Assembly (NCBI GenBank): GCA_025060615.1 | Contig: JANXBS010000026.1 | Span: 1 to 47,923 of the forward strand | DNA from: Anaerolineae bacterium | GTDB taxonomy: Bacteria; Chloroflexota; Anaerolineae; DUEN01 | DNA length: 47,923 bases | Direction: 5' to 3' | In this document: in pieces, positions 9,446 through 19,400 of the stretch | Position numbering within the stretch: the stretch's first letter is position 1 | How the letters are laid out: every line of letters begins with the position of its first letter | Notes under the pieces: generated by a model | Told to the model about the DNA's origin: nothing | Database searches by the model: none | The model's input: only the letters and a program-made list of their open reading frames with translations | Translations under genes and position numbers: made by a program

Positions 9446-10429
9446 ATGCAAGAAAATGTTCTCCGTATGCCTGCAGGTGCTGCTCCAAGGACGAGAGCTG
9501 AGCTCATAGAACGCAAGCCACCACTTAGGGTAGTGTTGAAACAGCACTGGACGCTATATGTTATGCTACTACCTGCGCTTGCGTTGTTGGCGCTTTTCCA
9601 TTTCTACCCGATTTGGGGTGTGTTAATCGCCTTTAAAGATTACAGCCCATTGAAAGGCCTGGCGGGATCACCTTGGGTTGGCCTGGACAACTTCCGACGC
9701 TTCTTCGATAGCCCCAATGCCTTGCTGATCATCCGTAACACTCTCTTCATTGCAGTAGGTAAGATCGTCTTCGGCCAACTAGTTGCCGTCTTGTTTTCAC
9801 TCATGCTCAATGAGGTACGTATTTACCTGTTCAAACGCGCGGTGCAGACAGCAACCACGCTGCCCCACTTTCTCTCCTGGGTGATCATCGGCGGAATTAT
9901 GGTGCAGATTCTTTCCACGTCGGGTCCAGTTAACCGTCTGTTAGGAATGGTTGGTATCCCTCCTATTCGCTTTCTTGGCAATCCTAGTATCTTCCCTTGG
10001 ACCCTGATTTTCTCCGAAGTGTGGAAGGAGTTTGGATTTGGAGCTGTGATTTATCTGGCCGCTTTAACCGCCATCAATCCGGAGCTGTATGAAGCTGCTG
10101 CCGTAGATGGGGCAGGGCGCTTCGCTCGTCTCATTCATATCACCTTGCCTGGTATACGTCCCACTATTATCCTTATGGCATGTCTAAGCTTAGGTGGCAT
10201 ATTAAACGCTGGCTTCGAGCAGGTGCTAGTGCTGTATAACCCAGTTGTCTATAAAACGGGGGATATCATTGACACCTTCGTCTTCCGGGTTGGCCTAGTG
10301 GGACAGGGAGGCCTACCCGACTACAGCCTAGGCACAGCAGTAGGCCTGTTCAAGTCGGGGATTGGCTTCTTTTTAATTATGCTTTCGTATTGGCTGGCAG
10401 ACAGATTCGCTAATTATCGTATCTTTTAA
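9446..10429 (+). CDS. ABC sugar transporter permease, LplB type
   Basis: A 327-residue inner-membrane permease with about six transmembrane helices after a short charged cytoplasmic N-terminus. The coupling (EAA) loop reads YEAAAVDGAGRF...ITLPGI near residues 213-232 and is the docking site for an ATPase subunit. The start follows AAGGAGAGCCCAAGGG. It is paired with the next gene, the usual heteromeric permease arrangement of the LplB/YtcP group. No ATPase gene is found anywhere in the window, so a shared MsmX/UgpC-like ATPase encoded elsewhere is expected. Confidence 0.93.
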   Translation: MQENVLRMPAGAAPRTRAELIERKPPLRVVLKQHWTLYVMLLPALALLALFHFYPIWGVLIAFKDYSPLKGLAGSPWVGLDNFRRFFDSPNALLIIRNTLFIAVGKIVFGQLVAVLFSLMLNEVRIYLFKRAVQTATTLPHFLSWVIIGGIMVQILSTSGPVNRLLGMVGIPPIRFLGNPSIFPWTLIFSEVWKEFGFGAVIYLAALTAINPELYEAAAVDGAGRFARLIHITLPGIRPTIILMACLSLGGILNAGFEQVLVLYNPVVYKTGDIIDTFVFRVGLVGQGGLPDYSLGTAVGLFKSGIGFFLIMLSYWLADRFANYRIF

Positions 10430-10452
10430 GATCAATACGGAGCGAAATACCT

Positions 10453-11349
10453 ATGGTTGGTGAGAATAGCTTCTCCGATCGAGCAGTAAATGTACTCCTC
10501 TACCTTATCCTTTTGGCTATGGGGTTGTCTTGTGTACTCCCATTTGTCCACGTCATCGCCCTGTCGCTGAGCAGTCATGCGGCTGTCTCGGCGAGCCGGG
10601 TTGGGTTATGGCCGATAGGGACGCACCTGGATAACTATCGCTATATCATGGCTGACGCCTTATTTATCAACTCGTTCGGGATCTCAATCCTTCGAGTGAT
10701 AGTCGGAGTTAGCATAGGGTTATTGATAGCAATCCTAACGGCCTATCCGCTCTCACGTGATCACATCTATATGCCAGGGCGCACGACCTTTAAAGTACTT
10801 CTGCTCTTTGGCATGATGTTTAGTGGTGGTTTGATCCCTTTCTTTCTAGCCTTACGTAGCCTAGGCCTGTTGAACAAGTTCTGGGTGCTCGTCATCCCGC
10901 CTGCGCTCAATATCTTCCACGTCATCCTTGTTATTAACTTCTTTCGAGGAATTCCCAGTGAACTTTGGGAAGCTGCTGTCCTGGATGGCGCCAGCCACTT
11001 CCAAGTGCTTTTCCGTATCTTCGTTCCTATCTCGAAACCGGTGCTGGCCACAGTGACCCTCTTTTCAGCTGTGCAGCACTGGAATTCCTGGTTTGATGGC
11101 ATTATCTTTCTCAAAGAAGCTTCTCAATGGCCTCTGCAGAGCTATCTATACTCCAGGGTCACCACCCGTATGCTGCAGTGGCAGACGGCGGTTTCTGCCG
11201 AGCGAGCCGGCCAGGCGTTCTTAGAGGCCACACCTGAAGGTCTGGCCACCGCCATGATCTTGATTGCCACCATCCCAATCGTGCTGGTCTATCCGCTGCT
11301 GCAGCGTTATTTCGTAACCGGCTTGACGTTGGGCTCACTCAAAGAGTAA
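10453..11349 (+). CDS. ABC sugar transporter permease, LplC/YtcP type
   Basis: A 298-residue second permease subunit with about six membrane helices. Its EAA loop reads LWEAAVLDGASHFQ...IFVPIS in the second half. The C-terminal end, RYFVTGLTLGSLKE, is characteristic of this permease subfamily. It begins 23 nt after the LplB-like gene and is surely co-transcribed. With the upstream lipoprotein it makes an importer for oligosaccharides. Confidence 0.93.
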   Translation: MVGENSFSDRAVNVLLYLILLAMGLSCVLPFVHVIALSLSSHAAVSASRVGLWPIGTHLDNYRYIMADALFINSFGISILRVIVGVSIGLLIAILTAYPLSRDHIYMPGRTTFKVLLLFGMMFSGGLIPFFLALRSLGLLNKFWVLVIPPALNIFHVILVINFFRGIPSELWEAAVLDGASHFQVLFRIFVPISKPVLATVTLFSAVQHWNSWFDGIIFLKEASQWPLQSYLYSRVTTRMLQWQTAVSAERAGQAFLEATPEGLATAMILIATIPIVLVYPLLQRYFVTGLTLGSLKE

Positions 11350-11411
11350 GCTTCACGGAGCACGGCCAGGTGTTATAGTCTGACATATCGGACGGAGCGT
11401 TATACCCGAAT

Positions 11412-13526
11412 ATGCCTACTACGACTTTTTCGGACATCTTCATAACCTGCGATCCGGCGCCGACTATCACCTACCGCTCCGGGCTGGTAGCCTATCAGGA
11501 ATCCCTGATCCGCGGCCAGTTCGTCGGACGCGGTTGGAATGGGTCCGGATATACCAATCCCGAGTGCGAACGCTTCGACCCGGCCAGGCACCCGGCACCT
11601 CAGGCCTTCTGGGTCGAGCTGGACGGGCAACTCCTCCACTCGCACTGGGAATGGAGAGGATTTGAGCAATCCAAGGATGATCGTGGTCTGGAAGCCATTG
11701 TAGAACTGCGCCACACCGTTCGCCCCGTGGTGGTCCGGGTCCACACACGGCTGGACGGCACGCCAATTCTGACACGCTGGCTCGAGATCTTCAACGTGTC
11801 CGATCAGCCCGCAGCCCTTTCTGTGGCCTATCCCTGGAGCGGCGTGCTGCAGACGACCGCGTATGACATTGACGAAGAGAGATCACCCTATTCGGTGGGC
11901 TACTTTATGGATTCCCACTGGGGCAACGAGGGGGCTTTCGACTGGCGCCCATTGCCGTATGCGGGCTATCGCATTGATGGGCGATATCGTAGAGATCGTC
12001 ACCGCCAGCCATTTTTCATTCTGAAAAATCACAGGACAGGTGAGCATTTTGTGGGCACGCTGGCGTGGTCGGGTGGGTTTGCCTTCGAGTTCGACCTGGA
12101 CGATGGCTACGAGCGCGGCACCTCGCGGCTCTGGTTCCGCGCTGGGCCAGACGCCCCTGCCCCCCTGCGCGTGATCGCCCCGGGCGAGACGGTGATCACC
12201 CCTGAGATGCATCTAGGGTTGTTAATCGGTGATTTTGACGCTTGCATTCATGCGCTTCACGATCACTTGCGCAAGAGCGTCCTTTACCCACGGCCTCAAG
12301 GGCGGGCCGGGCTGGTGGTCAGCGGGATTGGCCCTGAACAGGAAATCACCCCGGAACTGGTCTTCCACGAAATTGACACAGCGGCTTCCATAGGTGTTGA
12401 GGTTTTCCTGATCGATGCCAGTTGGTACACGCCCCCGCATGGCAACTGGTGGTCCACAGTGGGTGACTGGGAGGTGGATCGGAGGCGTTTTCCGCAAGGG
12501 CTGAAGCCGTTCCGGGAGTACGTCCACCAGAAGGGCATGCTGTTCGGCCTCTGGATGGATGCGGAGCGGATCGGCGCGGAGAGCAGGATCGCCAGGGAGC
12601 ACCCGGAGTGGCTAGCCCGTCGCTATGACGATCAGCCGGACCTCGGAGGGATGATTGACCTCACGCAGCCAGCGGTGGCGGAGTGGATGGAGCGCCAAAT
12701 CGAGCGGTTGATCACGGAGCACGAGCTAGATCTTTTCCGCCTGGATTATAACGTCGGAAATATCGGATCGGGTGGTTACAACGTGCGGGATGGATACATT
12801 GAGAATACCTACTGGCGCTACTATGAAGCCCTGTATAACATCTACAAGCGGCTGGTAGCTCGCCATCCAAACGTGATTTTCCAAAACTGCGCCAGCGGCG
12901 GAGCACGCGCGGACATTGGAATGATCCGCTACTTCGACCACACGTGGATCACGGATTGGCAGATCGCACCTCGATCGTTCTCCATTACCAATGGGATCAC
13001 TATGGCATTGCCGCCGGAACGGGTTGATCGTCTGGCGGGCATGGGCCAGTGGGGTCATCGGGCAGCCGATCTCGATTTCCAACTGCGCCTACTCCTCTTT
13101 GTGCATCCCACATTGGCGTGGTTTCACCTCAAGGGCGCCGAGCCGAACCCAGAACAGCTAGCCCGCGTTAGGCACATGGTTGATCTCTATAAGACCTTCG
13201 TGCGTCCTTTCCACGAGAGTAGCCGCATTTACCATCACACGCCGGTGGTCAAAGGCTTCGATCCGCACGGCTGGGGCGTGCTAGAGCTGGCATCTGAGGA
13301 CCGCAGTCGGGCCATCGCTGGGGTGTTTCGTCTGAGCGACCCCGCAGAGCCGGAGTACCTGTTGCGCCTGCGTGGGATCAACGTAGGCCAGCGTTATCGG
13401 GTCACCTTCGATAACACAGGTGAGACCTGTGTATTAGACGGGTTCGTGCTCTCTAAGGTCGGGATACCGGTGCGCCTGGAGACTGCGTTGACCTCAGAGC
13501 TATTGATCGTTGAGGCAATAGGCTAA
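11412..13526 (+). CDS. Alpha-galactosidase-like glycoside hydrolase, family GH36
   Basis: A 704-residue GH36-type enzyme with an N-terminal beta-supersandwich (about 1-290), a TIM barrel (about 310-620) and a C-terminal beta domain. Barrel landmarks are VFLIDASWYT, GLWMDAERIG, nucleophile Asp445 in FRLDYN, CASGGARAD and the predicted acid/base Asp515 in WITDW. The acid/base segment differs from the usual SDxxDP, so specificity may depart from plain alpha-galactosides. No signal peptide is seen, so it probably acts in the cytoplasm on imported sugars. It starts 63 nt after the permease gene, likely in one operon with the importer. Confidence 0.88.
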   Translation: MPTTTFSDIFITCDPAPTITYRSGLVAYQESLIRGQFVGRGWNGSGYTNPECERFDPARHPAPQAFWVELDGQLLHSHWEWRGFEQSKDDRGLEAIVELRHTVRPVVVRVHTRLDGTPILTRWLEIFNVSDQPAALSVAYPWSGVLQTTAYDIDEERSPYSVGYFMDSHWGNEGAFDWRPLPYAGYRIDGRYRRDRHRQPFFILKNHRTGEHFVGTLAWSGGFAFEFDLDDGYERGTSRLWFRAGPDAPAPLRVIAPGETVITPEMHLGLLIGDFDACIHALHDHLRKSVLYPRPQGRAGLVVSGIGPEQEITPELVFHEIDTAASIGVEVFLIDASWYTPPHGNWWSTVGDWEVDRRRFPQGLKPFREYVHQKGMLFGLWMDAERIGAESRIAREHPEWLARRYDDQPDLGGMIDLTQPAVAEWMERQIERLITEHELDLFRLDYNVGNIGSGGYNVRDGYIENTYWRYYEALYNIYKRLVARHPNVIFQNCASGGARADIGMIRYFDHTWITDWQIAPRSFSITNGITMALPPERVDRLAGMGQWGHRAADLDFQLRLLLFVHPTLAWFHLKGAEPNPEQLARVRHMVDLYKTFVRPFHESSRIYHHTPVVKGFDPHGWGVLELASEDRSRAIAGVFRLSDPAEPEYLLRLRGINVGQRYRVTFDNTGETCVLDGFVLSKVGIPVRLETALTSELLIVEAIG

Positions 13527-13595
13527 GACTATCTGACTTGGTCCTGGTCAACCCACCTGCGAACATCGGCTCCTGGAAATGCGCGACCTTGCAGT

Positions 13596-13694
13596 GTCAT
13601 TACGAGCGAAGCGAAGCAATCTCCAAGCCACATTGTAGGAGATTGCTTCGCCCTTATCGGGCTCGGAGCCGAAGGCCCCCTTTAGGGCAATGAC
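13596..13694. repeat. MITE-like inverted repeat element (GTCATTRC termini)
   Basis: A non-coding element of about 99 bp with both ends starting GTCATT(A/G)C when read inward. Inside lie inverted copies of GCGAAGCAATCTCC at 13611-13624 and, on the other strand, about 13638-13651. A second small palindrome (GGGCTCGGAGCC region) occupies the right arm. Repeats of the GTCATTGCGAGCGAAGC type are known in several bacterial phyla as short non-autonomous palindromic elements. It ends 33 nt before the truncated AOR gene. Confidence 0.8.
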
Positions 13695-13726
13695 TCCGCT
13701 GTTTGGTTGCGGCAGGAGGCGGCGCT

Positions 13727-14116
13727 ATGGATAAATCGTTCGGCTACACTGGCAACATTCTCTGGATTGACCTGACCCGTAGGACTTACGAGTTAGAGCA
13801 GCGAGATCATCTCTTCTGGCGGCGCTATGCCGGCGGTGGCCTGGTCGCCACGCGCTTGCTTCTGGAGCGGACGCCAGCTGGCATAGACCCTTTGGGGCCG
13901 GATAACCTGTTGATCTTCGCATCAAGCGTTGTGGCCGGACATCCCGCAGCCGGTCTGGCGCGTTTCACCACGGCCGCCAAGAGCCCGCTCACCGGCGGCA
14001 TCGGCGAAACGCGCACCGAGGGACCATGGGGCATCGCGCTCAAGGGCTGCGGCGCCGATGTCATCGTCTTCACGGGTCAGGCCGAGCGGCCAGTCATGGA
14101 CTGGAGTGGGTGCTGA
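13727..14116 (+). pseudogene. Truncated aldehyde:ferredoxin oxidoreductase, N-terminal domain only
   Basis: This 129-residue frame matches the start of the AOR N-terminal domain: GYTGNILWIDLTRR, YAGGGLVATRLLLE, AGIDPLGPDNLLIFA and TAAKSPLTGGIGE, which in full enzymes contacts the tungsten-pterin cofactor. Complete AORs have about 600 residues plus a cluster of Cys ligands for 4Fe-4S; all of that is missing here, and the frame stops after a PVMDWSGC stretch. The ATG at 13727 is chosen for AGGAGG 10 nt upstream rather than the TTG at 13703. The intact start with a good ribosome site means a short protein could still be made, but a tungsten enzyme cannot. A deletion remnant is the simplest reading. 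Confidence 0.75.
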
Positions 14117-14119
14117 CGC

Positions 14120-15394
14120 ATGGCATACCATCATAACGAATGGACCATCAACCCCGATGATATCCACATCCTGCGCGACCTCTTCAAGCGTCAGCGCGAG
14201 ATCGCACAGGACCCGGTGATGGAAGAGCGCCGGCGGCTGTGGACCGAGCATGCGTCCCTGCGCAGCCGCCGCCCTATGATACTAGCCGAGACCTCCGGAG
14301 TGTTGGACGAGATCGTACCAGTATCCTCCTTGCGCTGCCAGGAAGAGTGGGCGCGCACGATAGAACGTAGCCTGCGTGAGCTGATCTTCCGCTACGAGTC
14401 GGTGGGCGACGATTTCGTGATCGAGCCACGCATCCGCTATGGCTGGTTCGTCGAGATCGGCGACTTCGGCGTCCAGGTCGAGCGCCGCCGCGCAGAGAAC
14501 AACGGCCGGCTGGGCAGCTACAGGGTGGATCCGCCTATCAAAGACCTGGACCGTGACCTGGATCGCCTCCACTTCCGGTCGTTGCGGGTAGATCGGGAGA
14601 AAACTGCTGCATGGGCCGCCCTGCTCGAAGAGCAGTTTGGGGATATTCTGCCGGTGATCAACCGCGGCTGGTATTGGTGGACCACCGGCCTTACCATCGT
14701 CGCCATTGATCTGATCGGCCTTGAACAGTTGATGTTAGCCATGATAGAGAACCCCGCTGGCCTCCACCGCTTGATGGCCTTCCTGCGTGACGAAATGCTG
14801 CATTACCTGGATTGGTTTGAGCGCGAAGGGTTGCTCTCGCTCAACAACGAGGATGATTACATCGGCTCGGGGAGCATCGGTTATACCTCTGAGCTGCCGG
14901 CGCCAGACTGGCAACCAGGTCAGCCCGTCCGCCTGTGCGACATGTGGGGGCTAGCCGAGTCACAGGAGACGGTGGGCGTATCCCCGCGCATGTTCGAGGA
15001 GTTTGTCTTCCAGTATCAATACCCCATCATCACCCGTTTCGGTCTGAGCTACTACGGCTGCTGCGAGCCCCTCCATACGCGCATTAAGATCATCAAGCGG
15101 CTGCCCAACTTGCGCCGTGTCTCGGTATCGCCCTGGTGCAATCAAGAGATCATGGCCGATGAGCTGGGCAAGGATTACATCTTCTGCCGTAAGCCATCCC
15201 CTACGCTGATCAGCACAGCTGTGTGGGATGAGGAGGCCATCCGGGAGGACTTGCGCACAACGCTGAGGATTGCCAGAGGCTGCCCGCTGGAGTTGGTAAT
15301 GAAAGATGTGCACACTCTCTATGATCAACCCTGGCGGCTGGGGCGTTGGGTCCAGTTAGCACGCGAAGTGTGCGCCGAGTTCGGATATGGATGA
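14120..15394 (+). CDS. Uroporphyrinogen-decarboxylase superfamily protein (URO-D-like)
   Basis: A 424-residue protein of the URO-D / MtaA-like TIM barrel superfamily, judged from the overall pattern (DLIGLEQLMLAMIENPAGLHRLM, ISPRMFEEF-like VSPRMFEEFVFQY, then YYGCCEPLH). In corrinoid methyltransferases the last site is HxC; here Gly replaces the His, so zinc binding of that kind is doubtful. The residues of true HemE (RQAGR) are absent, so a haem role is unlikely. It starts 3 nt after the AOR fragment and overlaps the next URO-D-like gene by 8 nt, so these are co-translated. Its function within a glycan cluster is unknown. Confidence 0.8.
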   Translation: MAYHHNEWTINPDDIHILRDLFKRQREIAQDPVMEERRRLWTEHASLRSRRPMILAETSGVLDEIVPVSSLRCQEEWARTIERSLRELIFRYESVGDDFVIEPRIRYGWFVEIGDFGVQVERRRAENNGRLGSYRVDPPIKDLDRDLDRLHFRSLRVDREKTAAWAALLEEQFGDILPVINRGWYWWTTGLTIVAIDLIGLEQLMLAMIENPAGLHRLMAFLRDEMLHYLDWFEREGLLSLNNEDDYIGSGSIGYTSELPAPDWQPGQPVRLCDMWGLAESQETVGVSPRMFEEFVFQYQYPIITRFGLSYYGCCEPLHTRIKIIKRLPNLRRVSVSPWCNQEIMADELGKDYIFCRKPSPTLISTAVWDEEAIREDLRTTLRIARGCPLELVMKDVHTLYDQPWRLGRWVQLAREVCAEFGYG

Positions 15395-16457
15395 GGCCCG
15401 CATGAACGCCCGGATCGAACGCAACCGTCGTCGCCTGGCCGAGCTATTCGCTGGGCCATTTCAGGGACACGCGATCATTATGGACCCTGAGCCGCGCGCA
15501 AATGAATTGCAACGCTTTGGAGACTTCACGCTAGGCTTACGGCCCCTTAGCGAATGGTTGACGTACCTGCTCAGAGACTATGAGGATCGCCTGCGCTGGC
15601 ATGAGGCACTCGACGACGATAGCGTACCATATGTCAAGCTAAATACGGGCACACAGCTCTTTGCAACAGCGTTCGGCTGCAGTGTACACGTCTACGAGGA
15701 CTCGCCGCCCGTAGCCCTTCCCCTGGTAAGAACAGCAGAGGAAGCTGACCGTTTGAAGACCCCCAGCCTCGACGCGCCGCCGCTGGCGCGCGTTTTCGAG
15801 ATGGCCCAGATGGTGCGCGAGCGTGTCGGCACCGAAGTCCCGATCAGCGTGCCTGACATCCAAAGCGCGTTCGACATCGCAGCCATGATCTGGCGGAAGG
15901 AGGACTTCTACGTCGCCACTAAGACGGCGCCAGAGGCGGTGAAGCGGCTGGTCAAGAAGTGCCAGGCGCTCCTGACCTGCTTCCTCGACGCCTTTATCCG
16001 AGAGGTGGGCGAGGTCAATCTGTGCCATTGCCCCTATGCCTGGGCGCCGGCTGAGCTGGGGGTTTGGTTGTCAGAGGATGAGGCAGGCGCGCTGTCGGCC
16101 CACATGTTCGAGGAGTTCTGCTTGCCAAGTTTGCTCGAGCTATCTGATCGTTACGGCGGTCTATTCATACACTGCTGTGCTACAGCTGATCATCAGTACG
16201 GTAACTTCAAAAAGATCCCCAACTTGCGAGGATTAAACCGAGTATTTCAGTCGCCTGGCCCACGGCCGGCCATTGAGGCCTTCTCTGGCCAGACAGTGCT
16301 TATAGTGGCATGGACCCAAGAAGATAAAGTCCTGGAGATGCTCGACATGGCACTGCCCGACACTCGCTTCCTGTTCAACATGCCTGGGCAACCACTGGAC
16401 GAGGCCAAGGCCACGCTTCAGCGCCTGCGCAAGCGCTGCGCTATAATGACGGCCTAG
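15387..16457 (+). CDS. URO-D / methyltransferase-superfamily protein
   Basis: A 356-residue paralogue of the preceding gene. Superfamily markers are VPISVPDIQSAFDIAAMI, LCHCPYAWAPA, SAHMFEEFCLPSL and GLFIHCCATADH. The latter contains HxC (His-Cys-Cys) as in zinc-dependent MtaA-like methyltransferases, but I see no third Cys ligand near the C-terminus. The ATG at 15387 overlaps the upstream stop; an ATG at 15402 is an alternative. Methyl transfer (for example demethylation of methylated sugars or aromatics) is only a possibility. Confidence 0.8.
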   Translation: MDEARMNARIERNRRRLAELFAGPFQGHAIIMDPEPRANELQRFGDFTLGLRPLSEWLTYLLRDYEDRLRWHEALDDDSVPYVKLNTGTQLFATAFGCSVHVYEDSPPVALPLVRTAEEADRLKTPSLDAPPLARVFEMAQMVRERVGTEVPISVPDIQSAFDIAAMIWRKEDFYVATKTAPEAVKRLVKKCQALLTCFLDAFIREVGEVNLCHCPYAWAPAELGVWLSEDEAGALSAHMFEEFCLPSLLELSDRYGGLFIHCCATADHQYGNFKKIPNLRGLNRVFQSPGPRPAIEAFSGQTVLIVAWTQEDKVLEMLDMALPDTRFLFNMPGQPLDEAKATLQRLRKRCAIMTA

Positions 16458-16472
16458 AGCTCCCCACACGAC

Positions 16473-16490
16473 ATACAGGAGATACAGGAG
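16473..16490 (+). promoter_or_regulatory. Duplicated ribosome binding site (two tandem ATACAGGAG units)
   Basis: Two perfect 9-bp tandem copies, each with AGGAG, stand before the GH2 start at 16500. The second copy has a 9-nt spacer and should be the working site; the first is 18 nt away. It decides the start of the following gene. Confidence 0.7.
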
Positions 16491-16499
16491 ATACACACT

Positions 16500-19400
16500 A
16501 TGGCTGACACCCTCGCATCTCGCATCTCGCGACTTCTCAATGGCTGGTGGGACTTCCAACCTGTGGCTCATCCTGACCTCAGCATCCCCCTGGTGCCGGA
16601 TATAGTCCCAGCCATCGGCTGGGCAGAACACGCCTATCTGGTGCCTGGCTTCTTCACCGACCATTCCTATCCCGAGGCGTGGCGGGCCAGCCGCAGCGGC
16701 TGGATGCGCACGCGCTTTGGTATAGCCAATTTCCCACCCAACGCTCGCGCCTTCTTGACCATCAAAGCAGCCATCCCCAAGGCACACATCTTCATCAACG
16801 GCCGCAAGGTGGGGGAGCAGGATGACATGTTCATTGGCGATGAGCTCGATGTGACCCATGCTTTAAGGTCTGGTGAAAACGAGCTGGCAGTTTTCCTGAC
16901 CGAGCATCGGATGTTCCCCCATCCGGTTACAGGTGAATTGACCCTGGTGGACGTGCCGTGGGGGTGCTGCATCACACAAAGACAGGCCGGCATCTGGCAA
17001 GATGTAGTACTAGAATGGCGTCCAGTCGTCTACATCGCCGATATCACTATCGTCACCTCGGTTCGTGAAAAACGGATCACCATTACGTACGAAGTACGTA
17101 ATGCCGGTGATACCCCCTTCTCGGGCAGGATCTCTGGGACAGTGCTCGATGGTCAGCAACCTGTACTGAGTCTGTCAGCGCTTGAAGTCTTTGTGGATGC
17201 AGGTGAGATACAGCATGTGGCCATCACCGCCTCATGGGCCGACTACCGACCCTGGCAGCCGGAGGCCCCCTATCTATATCACCTTGTCTCGGAGTTACGG
17301 AATGGCGATCAGGTGCTGGACAGGCTGATCACGCGCTTCGGCTTTCGCGAAGTCTGGATTGAGGGGCACCGTATCCTTCTCAACGGTCGGCCACAGCGCT
17401 GGTACGGCGAGTGGTGTCACAGAGCTCACACCCATTGGCTGCGGCCGGAGTACGTGCGTCAGTGGTACCACCAACTTCGCGACGGCCACATGAACTACGT
17501 GCGCATGCATACCTTCCCACACCCCGACTATTTCCTGGACATCGCTGATGAAATGGGCATCCTGATTTGTCAGGAGACAGCGCTCCATGGGTCGTTTGAG
17601 GGCGCCCTTGACACGCCAGATCTCTGGATCAGGGCCGCTGAACATATCCGCCGTATGGTGCGCCGGGACAAGAATCACCCCTCCCTCGTGCTCTGGAGCG
17701 TGGGGAACGAAATGCGCTGGACGCTGCGCACCATCCCGAGCGCGGTCAAGGAGCTGCCGAGGCTGCGCCAACTGTTTCATGAGCTGGATCCTACCCGGCC
17801 GGCCTATCACGAGGGGGACAGCGCCCTCTGGAGTGAAAGACGGCAATCCATCATTTCACGGCATTATGGGGCCTCCTGTCATGGCTGGGGCTGGTGGAAG
17901 CGCAATCGGCCCCTGCATGTTGGCGAGTTAGGGCGCTGGCACTACGGCTCCCCATTTACAGCGCTCATCTGGGCGGGCGATGAGGTCTATGCTGACTACG
18001 AGGCGATGTGTCGCTCGATCGCTCGAGATGCTGCTCGGATCATCGAGCTGGGCCGGGCACATGAGGCCTCGTGCCTATTCGTCTGGAACACCTCCGGTCT
18101 GGACAACTTCCGGCCGGCCGAGGCCCGCACTTTTACCTGGCCCGATCCCAACACCTCTTACGCCAAGCCGCTGGCCCATCGGCCCTATGAGAGCGAGTAT
18201 GCCTGGTGGCAAGATGGCCCTGGCTACCGCCCAGGTCCTAGCTTTGAGCTCATCCGGCATGCACAACGCCCACTGGCCATCGTGATCTGGCAAGAGCGCA
18301 CCCAGTTCTATACCGACCGCCATGTCCCTCATAAAGCCTTTCTGGTCAATGACCTGCCGCAAGCGATTTCAGGGGTTCTACATGTGCGATTGGAACAGGA
18401 TGGCCGGGGCATCTGGGAGGCACAACAGAGATTGACCGTCCCGTCGGGTGAAACAGGGGTAGTGGCATGGGAGATCCCACTAGAGCAAGCCTGCGAAGGA
18501 GCGGCTACGATCGTTACAACCTTTGAGAGTCCTCAAGGCCGGGACGAAGTGCGCCGCCCCCTGTACTTGACAGACCCAGCGAGGCGTTCCGAGCGCCTTA
18601 CTCTGCCAGCTATCGGCGTATGGGGAGAGAGCCAAGCGATCCCCTGGCTGAGAGCACATGGAGTGGAGCCGATGCTCTTAACAGGCGAGGAGCTCCCCGA
18701 CCCGCATGTCGTCCCGATCTTAGTGGTCGGCGAGAGCAGCGTGCCCCCAGGCAGTTCCATTGTACAGCGCTTCCACGACTATGTTGCGGCTGGCGGTGGG
18801 CTTCTCGTGCTGGAACAGAGGCATTCCCTTTTCCCTGGCCTAGAACTGGCCAGTATGCCGACGGAGATGGCCCACGTGCGCGATCCCGGTCACCCTGTCC
18901 TGGCCGGCATCAGCGATGATGACCTGCGCTTCTTCGGCGACGATCCTTTCGGCATGCCCTCCTCCGATTCGTGGGTCACTCTTTACCCGTACATCAAACC
19001 GACAGACACCCATCTGATCAGGCCGCTAGTGGATTCCAGCGGTGGCGATTTTGGCACCGGTGGCTTGGCCTGGGCGCCGGTAATCGAGGCCCAGGTGGGT
19101 TTAGGTACAGTGATCGCCATTCAGTTGCGGCTGATGGACCGTCTGAATGAGCTGCCGGTGGGAGATCGGTTGCTGCGCAACGCCTTAAACTACCTGGCCA
19201 CTCTCAGCTCCTCTCAGCGCTTATCCGCCTCCCCTGTGAGCGAAGCTCGCGTGGCTGTTGATGCGACGTTATGGCCCGAATGGCCATCTGGTTTGGCTCA
19301 AGGCTACGTTGATGAGTTCGCCGGCCTAGAAGTCCCCTCGGTGAAAGTGGCAATCCTTAATGGACGGCAACTCCCAACCGTCCCGGTGGAGGCCTGGCGC

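Noticed and set aside
14120-16457. URO-D-like genes as true hemE
   Set aside because: The RQAGR-type active-site motif is missing and the context is glycan catabolism, not haem synthesis.
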